Source: Paracoccaceae bacterium (GTDB taxonomy: Bacteria; Pseudomonadota; Alphaproteobacteria; Rhodobacterales; Rhodobacteraceae). Taken from it: a stretch of 64,000 nt of DNA. Under the pieces are notes generated by a model. That model searched no databases, was not told where the DNA came from, and was given only the letters and a program-made list of their open reading frames with translations. Location of the stretch: NCBI GenBank assembly GCA_014872875.1, contig WKFI01000011.1:372001-436000 (forward strand), written 5' to 3'. Positions within the stretch are counted from its first letter, which is position 1; each line of letters starts with the position of its first letter. This document shows, one piece after another, positions 1 to 8,827 of this stretch. The position numbers and the translations under genes were made by a program.

Positions 1-471
1 CGCGATGTTCACCCGCTGCTGTTCGCCCCCGGAAAAAGTGGTGGGGCTTAGCCCCCACAGTCCTTCGGGGATGTTCAGAAGGCTCAGCAGCGTGGCAGCC
101 TTGTCGCGGGCTTCGGCCTGCGACTTGCCGACCGCCAACAAGGGCTCGGCGACCACGTCCAGAGTCGGCACCCGGGGCACCACGCGCAGGAACTGGCTGA
201 CATAGCCCAGTGTGTCGCGGCGCAGGGCCAGGATCTCGCGCGGTTCGGCGCTGGCAACATCCACATTGCCCACCAGGATCTGGCCTGAGGCCGCCAGGTA
301 GTTGCCATAGATCAGCCGCATGAGCGTGGATTTACCTGAGCCTGATGCGCCGATCAGACCCACGCATTCTCCGGGTTCGACCGACAGGCTCGCACCCTCC
401 ATCACCGGGATTACGGCGCTGCCCTGATTATGCAGGGTGAAGCTTTTGTTCACGTTGTTCAGTTCGATCAT
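1..471 (-). CDS. phnL: C-P lyase ABC-type protein PhnL (3' part outside window)
   Basis: ATP-binding cassette protein of the carbon-phosphorus lyase complex; in E. coli PhnK and PhnL are the two ABC proteins associated with the PhnGHIJ core. The visible N-terminal 157 residues carry Walker A (GASGSGKS, residues 41-48) and, near the window edge, the signature segment FSGGEQQR. The start is the ATG at 471, 10 nt after the phnK stop. The gene runs off the left edge, so the Walker B region is not seen. Its place after phnK and the GEQQR signature separate it from phosphonate importer ATPases. Confidence 0.93.
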   Translation of the reverse strand, partial: MIELNNVNKSFTLHNQGSAVIPVMEGASLSVEPGECVGLIGASGSGKSTLMRLIYGNYLAASGQILVGNVDVASAEPREILALRRDTLGYVSQFLRVVPRVPTLDVVAEPLLAVGKSQAEARDKAATLLSLLNIPEGLWGLSPTTFSGGEQQRVNIA

Positions 472-481
472 CTTACCGTCC

Positions 482-1303
482 TCAGACCTGCAGGACGCTG
501 GAGACCAGCAGCTGCGTATAAGCATGTTGGGGATCGTCCAGCACCTGATCGGTCAGGCCGGTCTCGACCACATGGCCGTCCTTCATCACCATCAGTCGGT
601 CGGCCAACAGCCGCACAACCGCCAGGTCATGGGTAACGATCAAGGCGCTCAACCCCATCTCGCGCACCAATCCGCGCAACAGATCCAGAAGCCGGGCTTG
701 AACCGACACATCCAGCCCCCCGGTTGGTTCATCCATGAAAACCAGCCGTGGCCCGGTGACCAGATTGCGCGCGATCTGCAACCGCTGTTGCATACCGCCG
801 GAGAAGGCGGTGGGACGGTCATCAACGCGGGTTTCGCTAATCTCGACCCGGCCCAGCCAGTCAATGGCACGTTCCCGGATATTGCCGTAATGGCGATCAC
901 CTACTGCCATCAGTCGTTCGCCAATATTGCCACCGGCGCTGACCGACGTGCGCAGCCCGTCGCGGGCATGTTGGTGGACAAAAGCCCAATCGGTCCGGCT
1001 CAGCATGCGACGTTCGGGTTCGGACATGGTAACTGTGTCCACAGGACCATCAGCACGGGTGTCAAAGATCACCTGCCCGGCGTCCGGCTCCAGATGACCG
1101 GCGAGACAGTTCAAGAGCGTGGACTTGCCGGACCCGCTTTCCCCCACGATCCCCATGACCTCCCCAGGGTAGAGGTCGAAATTCACCCCGGTACAACCGA
1201 TCCTTGCGCCGTACCGCTTCTCGATTTCCCGAACTTGCAGCAGAGGCTTTACCGTCTCTGTCCGCGCCCGGGTGTTTTCGCGAAAATCCTTGTCAGCCCG
1301 CAT
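482..1303 (-). CDS. phnK: C-P lyase ABC-type ATPase PhnK
   Basis: ABC ATPase that binds the PhnGHIJ core and is needed for phosphonate breakdown in vivo. Over 273 residues it shows Walker A GESGSGKS (54-61), signature FSGGMQQR, Walker B LVFMDEP and an H-loop segment VTHDLA. A GTG lies one codon upstream (1306), but ATG at 1303 sits at a better distance from GGAGGAGG and overlaps the phnJ stop by one base (TGATG). Close packing with phnJ and phnL supports translational coupling. The family resembles oligopeptide ATPases, but the operon fixes the call. Confidence 0.95.
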   Translation of the reverse strand: MRADKDFRENTRARTETVKPLLQVREIEKRYGARIGCTGVNFDLYPGEVMGIVGESGSGKSTLLNCLAGHLEPDAGQVIFDTRADGPVDTVTMSEPERRMLSRTDWAFVHQHARDGLRTSVSAGGNIGERLMAVGDRHYGNIRERAIDWLGRVEISETRVDDRPTAFSGGMQQRLQIARNLVTGPRLVFMDEPTGGLDVSVQARLLDLLRGLVREMGLSALIVTHDLAVVRLLADRLMVMKDGHVVETGLTDQVLDDPQHAYTQLLVSSVLQV

Positions 1304-2163
1304 CACGCGACCTCCTCCTGGGCCAATCGGCCCACATGGCCCGCCCCGCGGCGCGACCGGCAGTAATCGGTATCGGAACAGACAAACATTCGGTTGCCTG
1401 CGTCATCCACGATCACCTCGTCCAGATAACTGTCTTCGGCTCCGCACAGGTCACAGGCATGTTCAGCCTTGGTTGCCTCGAACGGATAGTCTTCGAAATC
1501 CAGCGACACGACCTTCGTGTACGGTGGCACCGCATAGATCCGCTGTTCACGCCCAGCGCCGAACAGCTGAATCGCCGCCATCTCCATCTTCGGATTGTCG
1601 AATTTCGGGATCGGGCTCGGGTCCATGACATAGCGATCCTCCACCTTGACCGGATAGGCATAAGAGGTGGCAATCGCGCCGTGCTGCGAGATGTCTTCGT
1701 AAAGCTTCACATGCATCAGCCCGTATTCCTCCAAACTGTGCATCTTGCGGGTTTCGGTTTCGCGTGGCTCCAGAAAGCGCAGCGGTTCCGGAATCGGCAC
1801 CTGATAGACCAGGATCTGGTCCTCACGCAGTTTTGCCTCAGGGATCCGGTGACGGGTTTGGATGACGCTCGCCTGTTCGGTTTCTTCGGTTGTTTCAACT
1901 CCGGCGGTTCGTTCAAAGAACTTGCGGATCGAAACAGCATTGGTCGTGTCATCGGCACCTTGGTCGATCACTTTGAGCGTGTCCTCGGGCGTCAACGTCG
2001 CGGCCGAAACCTGCACTCCCCCGGTGCCCCAACCGTACGGCATAGGCATCTCACGGCTGGCAAAGGGCACCTGATAGCCCGGCACCGCCAGCCCTTTGAG
2101 GATGGCGCGGCGGATCATCCGCTTGGTCTGCTCATCCAGATAGGCGAAGTTGTAGTTGCTCAT
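1303..2163 (-). CDS. phnJ: Radical SAM C-P lyase PhnJ
   Basis: Catalytic subunit that breaks the C-P bond of ribose methylphosphonate 5-phosphate, giving the alkane and a cyclic ribose phosphate. The 286-residue protein has the PhnJ cluster motif CX2CX21CX5C exactly (Cys237, Cys240, Cys262, Cys268). The conserved glycine equivalent to E. coli Gly32 is Gly29 in the VPGYQVPF segment, next to MPYGWGTGG. All residues expected for activity are present. The start ATG overlaps the preceding HAD gene stop (ATGA). It acts in the cytoplasm in complex with PhnG, PhnH and PhnI. Confidence 0.97.
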   Translation of the reverse strand: MSNYNFAYLDEQTKRMIRRAILKGLAVPGYQVPFASREMPMPYGWGTGGVQVSAATLTPEDTLKVIDQGADDTTNAVSIRKFFERTAGVETTEETEQASVIQTRHRIPEAKLREDQILVYQVPIPEPLRFLEPRETETRKMHSLEEYGLMHVKLYEDISQHGAIATSYAYPVKVEDRYVMDPSPIPKFDNPKMEMAAIQLFGAGREQRIYAVPPYTKVVSLDFEDYPFEATKAEHACDLCGAEDSYLDEVIVDDAGNRMFVCSDTDYCRSRRGAGHVGRLAQEEVA

Positions 2164-2762
2164 AGCAAGCCTCTCTTGCTCAGGTCCTGTTCCAATGCTT
2201 CAGGCGAAGTGAAATGGATGCCGTCCATGCCAACAGCGCGTGCGCCATCCACGTTGTGCAGCCCGTCATCGATGAACACACAGTCCTGCGGCGCGACGTC
2301 GGCACGTTCGCACAGCAGGTGAAAGATCGCCGGATCCGGTTTGATCATGCGTTCACGCCCTGACACGACAAGCGTCTCGAACACTTCGCCCAACCGCGGA
2401 TGCACCTTCAGCCCTTCGGGCCAGGTTTCGGCCGACCAGTTGGTGATTGCATGGACCGGCACGCCCCGCATCTTAAGCTGATCCAGCAGCGCCCAGGTCC
2501 CAGGGATCGCTGCCTGCACGGTACGGGTGTAAAGTGACGGATAGGCCGCAAACAGGCGCTGATCCTCGAGATCCTCAAGCTCCAGAGCCATCTCAGAGAA
2601 AACTTCCCCGTGATCGCCGCGCAGGTTACGCGCGAGAAAATCCGTGCGAACGATGAAGTCCTGCGCAGCCTGTTCCGATCCCAGAGCTTCGCTCCAAGCC
2701 AGATGCGGCTGCCAGTCCACCAGCACACCACCGATGTCAAAAATGACAGCAGTCCGGGTCAT
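2160..2762 (-). CDS. HAD-family phosphatase (YihX-like) inside the C-P lyase operon
   Basis: A 200-residue HAD-superfamily hydrolase lying between phnI and phnJ with ATGA overlaps on both sides, so it is co-translated with the lyase. Motif I is FDIGGV: Asp9 is the nucleophile, but the usual second Asp is Gly, as in E. coli YihX (FDLGNV). Motif II is AITNWS, the motif III lysine is in IKPDP, and motif IV is FIDD. The position suggests dephosphorylation of an intermediate or by-product of phosphonate breakdown; this is inference. A longer in-frame extension upstream overlaps phnI and is rejected in favour of the ATG at 2762. Confidence 0.85.
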   Translation of the reverse strand: MTRTAVIFDIGGVLVDWQPHLAWSEALGSEQAAQDFIVRTDFLARNLRGDHGEVFSEMALELEDLEDQRLFAAYPSLYTRTVQAAIPGTWALLDQLKMRGVPVHAITNWSAETWPEGLKVHPRLGEVFETLVVSGRERMIKPDPAIFHLLCERADVAPQDCVFIDDGLHNVDGARAVGMDGIHFTSPEALEQDLSKRGLL

Positions 2763-3871
2763 TCTGCAGCCTCCTGTGCAGCGATAGCGCCCAATTGCTC
2801 GGAAGTGCGTTCTTCCGCCTCGCGCCGCAATTTGCGCACCAGCTCCAGTTCCGACTGGAAATCCACATAGTGCGGCAGCTTGATATGCTCTAGGAATCCG
2901 GTTGCCTGAATGTTGTCGCAATGGCTGAGCACAAACTCCTCGTCTTGCGCGGCAGCGCCGAGGTTGTCTTCGCCCAACTCCTCCCAGCGCAATGCACGAT
3001 CCACCAGAGCCATCGAGATCGACTTGCGTTCCGATTGGCCGAAAACCAAACCGTAGCCGCGTGTAAATTGCGGTGGTTCGGTCTTGGAGCCAGTGAACTG
3101 GTTGACGGTTTCACATTCGGTCAGCTCGATCTCTCCGATCTCGATGGCAAATCCCAGTTCCGGAATCTCCATTTCCACCGCGCAGCGTCCGATCCGCAAT
3201 TCGCCGACAAAAGCATGATTGCGCGCATATCCGCGCTGGGTCGAATAGGCCATGCCAAGGACAAATCCTTCGTCCCCCCGTGTCAGGGATTGTAGACGCA
3301 AGGGGCGGTTCGACGGGAACTGCATCGGCTCTCTCGTCAGGTCACCGGGTGTTTCTTCCGAGACCGGTTCGCGTTGAATGATGTCCTCACCCTGAAGGAA
3401 CTCGGTGATATGCGGAGTAGGCTCCTGACGCGGTTCGGCCGTCGGAGCCTCGGGCAGCTCCCCATCGGCTGCCAGTTTGAAATCCAACAGACGGTGAGTG
3501 TAGTCAAAGGTTGGTCCCAATACCTGCCCACCCGGCGCATCCTTGAAGGTGGCCGAGATACGTCGGTCGCAAGCCATTTCCCCGGTCTCGACCGGCAAGG
3601 TCGCTCCAAACCGAGGCAGAGTCGTGCGATAGGCGCGGATCAGGAAAATCGCCTCGATCAGATCCCCTCGAGACTGCTTGATCGCCAACGCTGCCAGATC
3701 CGGATCATACAAGGAGCCTTCGGCCATGACTCTGTTCACCGCGAGGCTCAGCTGTTCGCGGATCTGGGAAAGGCTCAGCTCAGCGACCGAAGTATCGCCG
3801 CGGCGTTCTTCGGCAAGCCAGGCATGGGCGTTTTCAATGGCACGTTCGCCGCCCTTTACTGCAACATACAT
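2759..3871 (-). CDS. phnI: C-P lyase core subunit PhnI
   Basis: Subunit of the C-P lyase core. With PhnG, PhnH and PhnL it is needed to transfer the phosphonate to the C1 position of the ribose of ATP, releasing adenine; PhnI alone acts as a nucleosidase. The product is 370 residues, the normal family length, starting MYVAVKGGERAIENAH, a typical PhnI N-terminus. The stop overlaps the next ATG by 4 nt. The start ATG lies just after the phnH stop. No signal peptide or membrane segment was seen; the protein is cytoplasmic. Confidence 0.96.
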   Translation of the reverse strand: MYVAVKGGERAIENAHAWLAEERRGDTSVAELSLSQIREQLSLAVNRVMAEGSLYDPDLAALAIKQSRGDLIEAIFLIRAYRTTLPRFGATLPVETGEMACDRRISATFKDAPGGQVLGPTFDYTHRLLDFKLAADGELPEAPTAEPRQEPTPHITEFLQGEDIIQREPVSEETPGDLTREPMQFPSNRPLRLQSLTRGDEGFVLGMAYSTQRGYARNHAFVGELRIGRCAVEMEIPELGFAIEIGEIELTECETVNQFTGSKTEPPQFTRGYGLVFGQSERKSISMALVDRALRWEELGEDNLGAAAQDEEFVLSHCDNIQATGFLEHIKLPHYVDFQSELELVRKLRREAEERTSEQLGAIAAQEAAE

Positions 3872-3874
3872 CGA

Positions 3875-4456
3875 TCAGTCCTCTGCCATCACGCTGGTCG
3901 AACGCGGCAAGGCCGCCACTTGCGAACCGCTGGTAAAAAAGAAATCCAAGCCCAGAGGGAAAAGCTGCGCGTTGCCCTGAAACTCGGTCAAAGACGGCAG
4001 TGACAACCGGGCCGTTTCCTTGATCCCGGGTCCGCTCAGGATCGGGCCGGCATTGGACAACTCCGGCATTTCCACTACCAGCGTGGCGGATCGATCAGGG
4101 TATTCGGCGGTGCCGATCTTGAACTGATCCAGAGGCGTCAGCGCCTCCCATCCACCAATCGCGAAATCGGCCTTCTCGGCGGGCGCAAATGGCGCACCGG
4201 TGTGGAAGGTCAACCAACCACGCAATTCCGGGCTGTCCACATCTGACGCCAGAAAAATTGCAGTTTCCGGGTCGCACAGGGTCAGCAGCAGAGAACCTGC
4301 AGCGACTGACAATCCCTTGGGCGGTTGCGCGCCTTCGATAACCTTGATGTCACCCGGTCGGGCCATTGCCGTCATCGCCGCACGAAACGCGTGGGACGCT
4401 GCTACGGGTGCATCATAGAACCCGCCCGCAAAACTTATGCTTTGAGTTTGTGTCAT
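3875..4456 (-). CDS. phnH: C-P lyase subunit PhnH
   Basis: Non-catalytic core subunit of the C-P lyase, forming the Ph(GHIJ)2 assembly. The 193-residue product matches the usual length and begins with the family-typical GGFYDAPVAASHAFRAAM region, with LTLCDPETAIFLA in the middle and FPLGLDFFF near the C terminus. It follows phnG by 2 nt and precedes phnI by 3 nt, so the subunits are probably made together. Confidence 0.95.
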   Translation of the reverse strand: MTQTQSISFAGGFYDAPVAASHAFRAAMTAMARPGDIKVIEGAQPPKGLSVAAGSLLLTLCDPETAIFLASDVDSPELRGWLTFHTGAPFAPAEKADFAIGGWEALTPLDQFKIGTAEYPDRSATLVVEMPELSNAGPILSGPGIKETARLSLPSLTEFQGNAQLFPLGLDFFFTSGSQVAALPRSTSVMAED

Positions 4457-4458
4457 GA

Positions 4459-4911
4459 TCAGTCTTCCCCCCGAACCAGCGTGAAGAATTCGACTTTGGT
4501 TGCCGCTGCCTTGGCCGCGCGGGCGGTCTTGGCCGCTTGTCGGGCTTGTGCAAGCGGTGTCAGGACACGGCTTCGCAGGTCGTCTGCCACAGGTGTCTGC
4601 ATCAGCGCGTCGATCTTGGCGACGATCTCTGCCTTGGCCTTGCTGCGACCTTGCACGTACCCGTGTCCAACCGTGCCGTCCTCAAGCGTTAAGGCACAGC
4701 GCGTCACGGTCATTTCGCCGAGGTTGAACGGCGCACCGGAGCCGCCCATGCGACCCCGCACCATGACCCCACCCGCCTCGGGCGCGCGCAGCCACTGGAA
4801 TTCAGGGGAAGCCCCGTAGTCCTGCCAAAGCCGAGTCAGCTTTGCTTCATCTGCCGAGGCCATCAGGCTGAGCCAGCCCTGTCGGTCATCGACTGCGAAT
4901 TCTTGTGTCAT
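4459..4911 (-). CDS. phnG: C-P lyase subunit PhnG, first gene of the operon
   Basis: Small core subunit of the C-P lyase. The 150-residue product shows the RQGWLSLMA start, GRMGGSGAPFNLGEMTVTRC and a GHGYVQGRSKAKAE segment typical of PhnG. It opens the minus-strand operon phnG-phnH-phnI-HAD-phnJ-phnK-phnL and is divergent from phnF across a 149-nt region holding an inverted repeat. Regulation by PhnF at that region is the simplest reading. Confidence 0.95.
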   Translation of the reverse strand: MTQEFAVDDRQGWLSLMASADEAKLTRLWQDYGASPEFQWLRAPEAGGVMVRGRMGGSGAPFNLGEMTVTRCALTLEDGTVGHGYVQGRSKAKAEIVAKIDALMQTPVADDLRSRVLTPLAQARQAAKTARAAKAAATKVEFFTLVRGED

Positions 4912-4936
4912 CTTGTCTCAAAGCCTCTTGGCCGGG

Positions 4937-4965
4937 TTGTCTATTTTGACTATACAACTAGACAA
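4937..4965. promoter_or_regulatory. Candidate PhnF operator between phnG and phnF
   Basis: Inverted repeat TTGTCTA (4937-4943) and TAGACAA (4959-4965) separated by 15 nt, with TATACAACTA inside it, in the AT-rich middle of the divergent region. PhnF-type HutC regulators bind TCTA/TAGA-containing repeats, so this is the best candidate site. The rest of the 149-nt gap shows no other clear repeat. Binding is not shown. Confidence 0.5.
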
Positions 4966-5060
4966 ATAATACCGTATGCGGCGCCAAACCCGCAATCGGT
5001 AATCTTGTGAAATTTTCATGACGCCTGCTTCGGTGGGGTCCCTGACCGCGGAGGCTCAAA

Positions 5061-5762
5061 ATGGCCAAGACACCCGTCTGGAAATCCATTGCGCTCAGCT
5101 TGACCGCGGATATCGGTGAAGGGCGCTATGTGACGGGTGACCAGCTTCCGACCGAGGCCCAACTGGCGTCAAAATACGGGGTGAACCGGCATACGGTGCG
5201 TCGCGCCCTGTCCGAGATGGCGGATCAGGGTCTGGTGCATGCCCGCCGTGGTTCCGGTGTGTTCGTTGCGTCCAGCCCCACCGAATATCCGATCGGGCGA
5301 CGGGTGCGATTTCACCAAAACATCGAACAGGGCGGTCAGACACCTGCCAAACGGATTCTGTCTCTGGAAACCCGAGCCTGTGATGAGCGGGAGGCCGAGG
5401 CACTGGATCTGCAGCCCGGCGAGATCGTGCTGGTCTATGACGGCTTGACCTTTGCCGACGATCAGCCAATCGCTCTCTTCTGCAGTGTATTTCCACGGGA
5501 GCGGTTGCCCAACATTGAAGCCGCTTTGACCCAGGAAACTTCTGTGACGAAAGCACTTCGCCAATGCGGGATTCCTGATTACACACGCATCCAGACCCGT
5601 ATCACCGCGAAACAGGCCAATGCGACCCAGGCCCTGCACTTGCGCATCGCCGAAGGTGCTCCGATCCTGAGGACAACCGGCGTCAATGCCGCCCCGGACG
5701 GCACTCCGGTTGAATTTGGTCGTACCTGGTTCGCCGGGGATCGAGTGACGCTGACCGTCTGA
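5061..5762 (+). CDS. phnF: GntR/HutC-family regulator PhnF
   Basis: Transcription regulator of phosphonate metabolism. Residues about 1-70 form the winged helix of the GntR family (LPTEAQLASKYGVNRHTVRRALSEMADQGLVHARRGSGVFV). The remainder to residue 233 is a UTRA/HutC effector domain of normal length. It is divergent from phnG, the usual position for phnF. The effector is unknown here. The ATG at 5061 follows a GGAGG sequence. Likely a repressor of its own gene and the C-P lyase operon through the repeat at 4937-4965. Confidence 0.92.
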   Translation: MAKTPVWKSIALSLTADIGEGRYVTGDQLPTEAQLASKYGVNRHTVRRALSEMADQGLVHARRGSGVFVASSPTEYPIGRRVRFHQNIEQGGQTPAKRILSLETRACDEREAEALDLQPGEIVLVYDGLTFADDQPIALFCSVFPRERLPNIEAALTQETSVTKALRQCGIPDYTRIQTRITAKQANATQALHLRIAEGAPILRTTGVNAAPDGTPVEFGRTWFAGDRVTLTV

Positions 5763-5907
5763 AATCACTGACCCATTCGCCCTCCCGCCCTGTTTCTGCC
5801 CCCTACCGGAGGCATCAGCCTGGCGGACCCGACGCTGCGCAAGCTCACCGGGAATCTCTTGCGGCAGAAGGGGATCAGCGGCAACGGGAGCGCAACCCTT
5901 ATGTGGG
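5763..5907. other. Convergent gap after phnF
   Basis: Spacer between the ends of phnF and the hexapeptide transferase gene. No intrinsic terminator with a T-run, no repeat and no convincing small gene were found. Confidence 0.5.
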
Positions 5908-6522
5908 TCAGGCATATTTCTCCAGAAAAGCCTCGGCTGAGAGTGCGCGAAAATCGGGCAGAGCACGCCTCAGCCTGTCGTGATCCCAATCCCACCATGC
6001 CAGTTGTTCCATCGCCTCGGCGACCGCCCGGCTGTACCGGTTGCGGATCAGTTGGGCGGTGTTTCCCCCGACAATGGTGTAGGGTGCCACATCCTTGGTC
6101 ACGATGGCCCCCGACGCGACGATCGCGCCATTTCCGATCTTGATTTCGGGCTTGATCATCGCACCGTGCCCGATCCATGTGTCATGGCCAACATAGGCAA
6201 CGCGGGAAGCGCGGTGCGAAAACCAATCCTCATCCACGTCTGCATCGTCCCAATAGTCCTGCGAGCGGTACAGAAAGTGGTGCTGAGAGGCTTTCTCCAT
6301 TGGATGGTCCGTCGCCCCAATCCGCGTGAAGCTTGCGATATTGGCAAATTTTCCGATCACCGCATTGGCAATGTCGCACGTCCGATCACAGTAGCTGTAG
6401 TCGCCAAACACCGAGTTTGCGACTCTGCTACCTGCACCGATTTCGACATAACGCCCAAACTTGCTGTGCGACACAGCGCAGTTCGGGTGGATAAAAGGTT
6501 CATTTGCGTTCAGTCGGGGCAT
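5908..6522 (-). CDS. Phosphonate-linked hexapeptide-repeat transferase
   Basis: A 204-residue left-handed beta-helix acyltransferase. Hexapeptide repeats run through residues about 10-65 (FGRYVEIGAGSRVANSVFGDYSYC) and again at 110-160 (IGHGAMIKPEIKIGNGAIVASGAIV). It matches the kind of transferase found with phn genes (family TIGR03308), often labelled DapH/chloramphenicol-acetyltransferase-like. It ends the phnCDEE transcription unit, 21 nt after the second phnE. The substrate is unknown; acetylation of an aminophosphonate, as PhnO does, is one possibility. Confidence 0.85.
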   Translation of the reverse strand: MPRLNANEPFIHPNCAVSHSKFGRYVEIGAGSRVANSVFGDYSYCDRTCDIANAVIGKFANIASFTRIGATDHPMEKASQHHFLYRSQDYWDDADVDEDWFSHRASRVAYVGHDTWIGHGAMIKPEIKIGNGAIVASGAIVTKDVAPYTIVGGNTAQLIRNRYSRAVAEAMEQLAWWDWDHDRLRRALPDFRALSAEAFLEKYA

Positions 6523-6543
6523 TGGAAATCCTGTTTCTGGCTC

Positions 6544-7914
6544 TCACGGCAAAACGAAAGGTTTGGCCTTGGAGGTGCCTTTCGGCTTTTTCTTCTTGCC
6601 TTCATCCCCTTTGATCAGGCGACGGCGCAGCCACCCCGAGAACCAGTCCATCAGCATGACCATCAAGATGATCAGCACGATGTAGTATGCGACCTCTTCC
6701 CAGTCCTTCTGGGTGATGATTGCCTGCGTCAGCAGCAGGCCGATGCCGCCCCCGGTGATCGCACCAATGATCGTGGCAGACCGCGTGTTGGATTCCAGGA
6801 AATAGAGAAGTTGGCTCAGCAAGACCGGCGTGATCTGCGGGATCACCCCAAAGCGATAGCGCTGGATCGGTCGAGCACCGGTGGATTGTACGCCTTCGAT
6901 CTGCTTCTGATCCACATTCTCCAGCGCCTCCGAGAAAATCTTGCCGAAGGTGCCAGTGTCCGTCACCAGAATGGCCAGTGCACCGGTCAGTGGTCCCGGA
7001 CCGAAGGCCCGGCTCAGAACAACGGTCCAGATCAGCGCATCGACGCCGCGGACAAAATCGAACAGGCGGCGCATGGTAAAGCGAAGCGTGCGGATCGGCA
7101 TGAAGTTCCGGGTGGCAAGAAAGGCCAATGGCAAAGCGATCAGCCCCGCACCCAGTGTCCCAAGGAACGCCATCAACAACGTCTCCAGGATTGCCCAGGC
7201 CACGTCTTGATGGCGCCACATCTTGTTGGTCCAGAAATCGTTGAAAATGGCTGCGGCCTCTCCGGTCGCTGCGCGTGACGCAAGTTCACCCACACCCATC
7301 CCGTGATACGGGCTGTCGAGCGTAAAGAAGAACAGCTCCCAACCCATGAAGTATCTGAATACTTCAGACCGGCTACGGGTCACGGTCAGGCGCCCGGCCT
7401 CGGTCGTGACCGCCAGCCGGTTTTTCGAGACATTGATCCAGTCCGGCACCTCTCCGGCAGGCAACTCTGCCTGCACGCCTCGACGGCGGTCCGGTGTGGC
7501 CCGGATAAGACCGTATCCCGGTACATCATACTCGATGGTTTCCGGTCCAAACCGGACAACATGTCCATTCTCCAGATCGATCACCGTTGTTTCGCCCAAA
7601 GTAACCCAGCTGGGCGCTTCGCCTTCGGGATAAGCCCCTTTGCGTTCACCTTCGATGGCCACACTGACCGAGGCATCGCGATTGTCGCGCGTGACATGGG
7701 TTTTGTAGCTGTAGCTGTCGCTGACCAGCGTGTAGGCATTGTCGGGGCTGAGTTTCGACCAGAGCCCCGGCACATCGAAGGCAAAGAACACGTAGGTCAG
7801 ATACAAAACGACCAGTGCCGGCAGACCGAAATTGAACAACCGCTTGCGTTGAAACAGCAGCTCGGCCTCCTGCTTCAACTCTTCAAGGCCGGTATTGGTG
7901 GATAGAACAGTCAT
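6544..7914 (-). CDS. phnE: Phosphonate ABC transporter permease PhnE (long form)
   Basis: Second permease of the phosphonate importer. It is long, at 456 residues: a first membrane helix (residues about 27-50, LPALVVLYLTYVFFAF), a periplasmic insertion of about 200 residues, then a permease domain with helices in the C-terminal half and the coupling motif EALENVDQKQIEGVQSTGA. The long N-terminal insertion is known for one of the two PhnE copies in Rhodobacterales. It overlaps the preceding phnE by 4 nt. Inner-membrane protein. Confidence 0.93.
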   Translation of the reverse strand: MTVLSTNTGLEELKQEAELLFQRKRLFNFGLPALVVLYLTYVFFAFDVPGLWSKLSPDNAYTLVSDSYSYKTHVTRDNRDASVSVAIEGERKGAYPEGEAPSWVTLGETTVIDLENGHVVRFGPETIEYDVPGYGLIRATPDRRRGVQAELPAGEVPDWINVSKNRLAVTTEAGRLTVTRSRSEVFRYFMGWELFFFTLDSPYHGMGVGELASRAATGEAAAIFNDFWTNKMWRHQDVAWAILETLLMAFLGTLGAGLIALPLAFLATRNFMPIRTLRFTMRRLFDFVRGVDALIWTVVLSRAFGPGPLTGALAILVTDTGTFGKIFSEALENVDQKQIEGVQSTGARPIQRYRFGVIPQITPVLLSQLLYFLESNTRSATIIGAITGGGIGLLLTQAIITQKDWEEVAYYIVLIILMVMLMDWFSGWLRRRLIKGDEGKKKKPKGTSKAKPFVLP

Positions 7915-8780
7915 GTTCGCGCTCCGTGCGTCAGACGATCACGCAGGTGGCCCGAAATCTGATCGACCACAACGATGGTGAAGAAAAGAAGAAGAAAAAT
8001 CGCGGCTGCTTCATCATACCGCCCTTGTCCCCAAGCCATGGAGTTCCGCAGTTCGTAACCGATACCGCCTGCCCCAACGAAGCCCAGGATTGCCGAGGCG
8101 CGGATATTGATCTCGAACCTTAACAGGGCATAACTGACATAGTTTGGTCCGACCTGCGGGATCACGCCCAGAAGCATCCGCTGCGCCCAAGACGCCCCCA
8201 CGGAATGCAACCCTTCGACCGGTTTGAGAGACGCGTTTTCATTCACTTCCGAAAACAGCTTGCCAAGCGCGCCCGCAGTGTGAATGGCGATAGCGATCAT
8301 CGCCGGAACCGGACCGCCGCCAAGCAGAAAAATCAGCACGAGTGCAATGACAATCTCCGGAATGGCCCGAAAGACATCTGAAATGCGCCGAAACAGCGGA
8401 ATCAATCGCGGCCATAGCGCCATGCCCCGTGTCGATAACAGTGCCAGAAAGGTTCCCGCCACAACACCGATCAAGGTCGAGGCCGCAGCAATGTTAATAG
8501 TCTCGATCAGGGCCGGCAGGAAATGAAGAATATGGCCCGGAAGCAGCCCAACCTTTTCCCAGGCTTCGCCCAGGACTTCGGTCGGATAATCGAAAATCCG
8601 GTTGAAGCCATCACTGAATGATCCTGCGTTGCGATTGTCTGCTGTGCGAAAGCCCGCAGCCATCAATGCCACGAACAGAACCAGAAGAATGCCACCGTAG
8701 ACCCGCCTGCGTTGGGTCAGCTCGACATAACTGTCCCGTATCTCGGAAACCGAGCCGGGCGCGGCGCTTAGATCTGCCAT
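7911..8780 (-). CDS. phnE: Phosphonate ABC transporter permease PhnE (short form)
   Basis: First permease of the importer, 289 residues, with an N-terminal helix near residues 30-50, further helices through the binding-protein-dependent transport domain and the coupling segment EVNENASLKPVEGLHSVGA. It pairs with the long PhnE to form the channel driven by PhnC. It is separated from phnD by 100 nt holding a strong hairpin with a T-run, so its expression is probably lower than that of phnD. Confidence 0.94.
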   Translation of the reverse strand: MADLSAAPGSVSEIRDSYVELTQRRRVYGGILLVLFVALMAAGFRTADNRNAGSFSDGFNRIFDYPTEVLGEAWEKVGLLPGHILHFLPALIETINIAAASTLIGVVAGTFLALLSTRGMALWPRLIPLFRRISDVFRAIPEIVIALVLIFLLGGGPVPAMIAIAIHTAGALGKLFSEVNENASLKPVEGLHSVGASWAQRMLLGVIPQVGPNYVSYALLRFEINIRASAILGFVGAGGIGYELRNSMAWGQGRYDEAAAIFLLLFFTIVVVDQISGHLRDRLTHGART

Positions 8781-8827
8781 TGGAATGCTCCTGGTCGTCA
8801 GACCCTGCCTCGTGAACTTGGGCAGGG

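Noticed and set aside
437-1366. Long plus-strand open frames opposite phnK/phnL and many other genes
   Set aside because: They mirror GC-rich codons of real genes on the other strand, have no ribosome site and give Arg/His/Gln-rich proteins without recognisable domains.
2763-2921. N-terminal extension of the HAD protein
   Set aside because: It overlaps phnI fully, and the conserved HAD start TAVIFDIGG fits the ATG at 2762 with an ATGA overlap.
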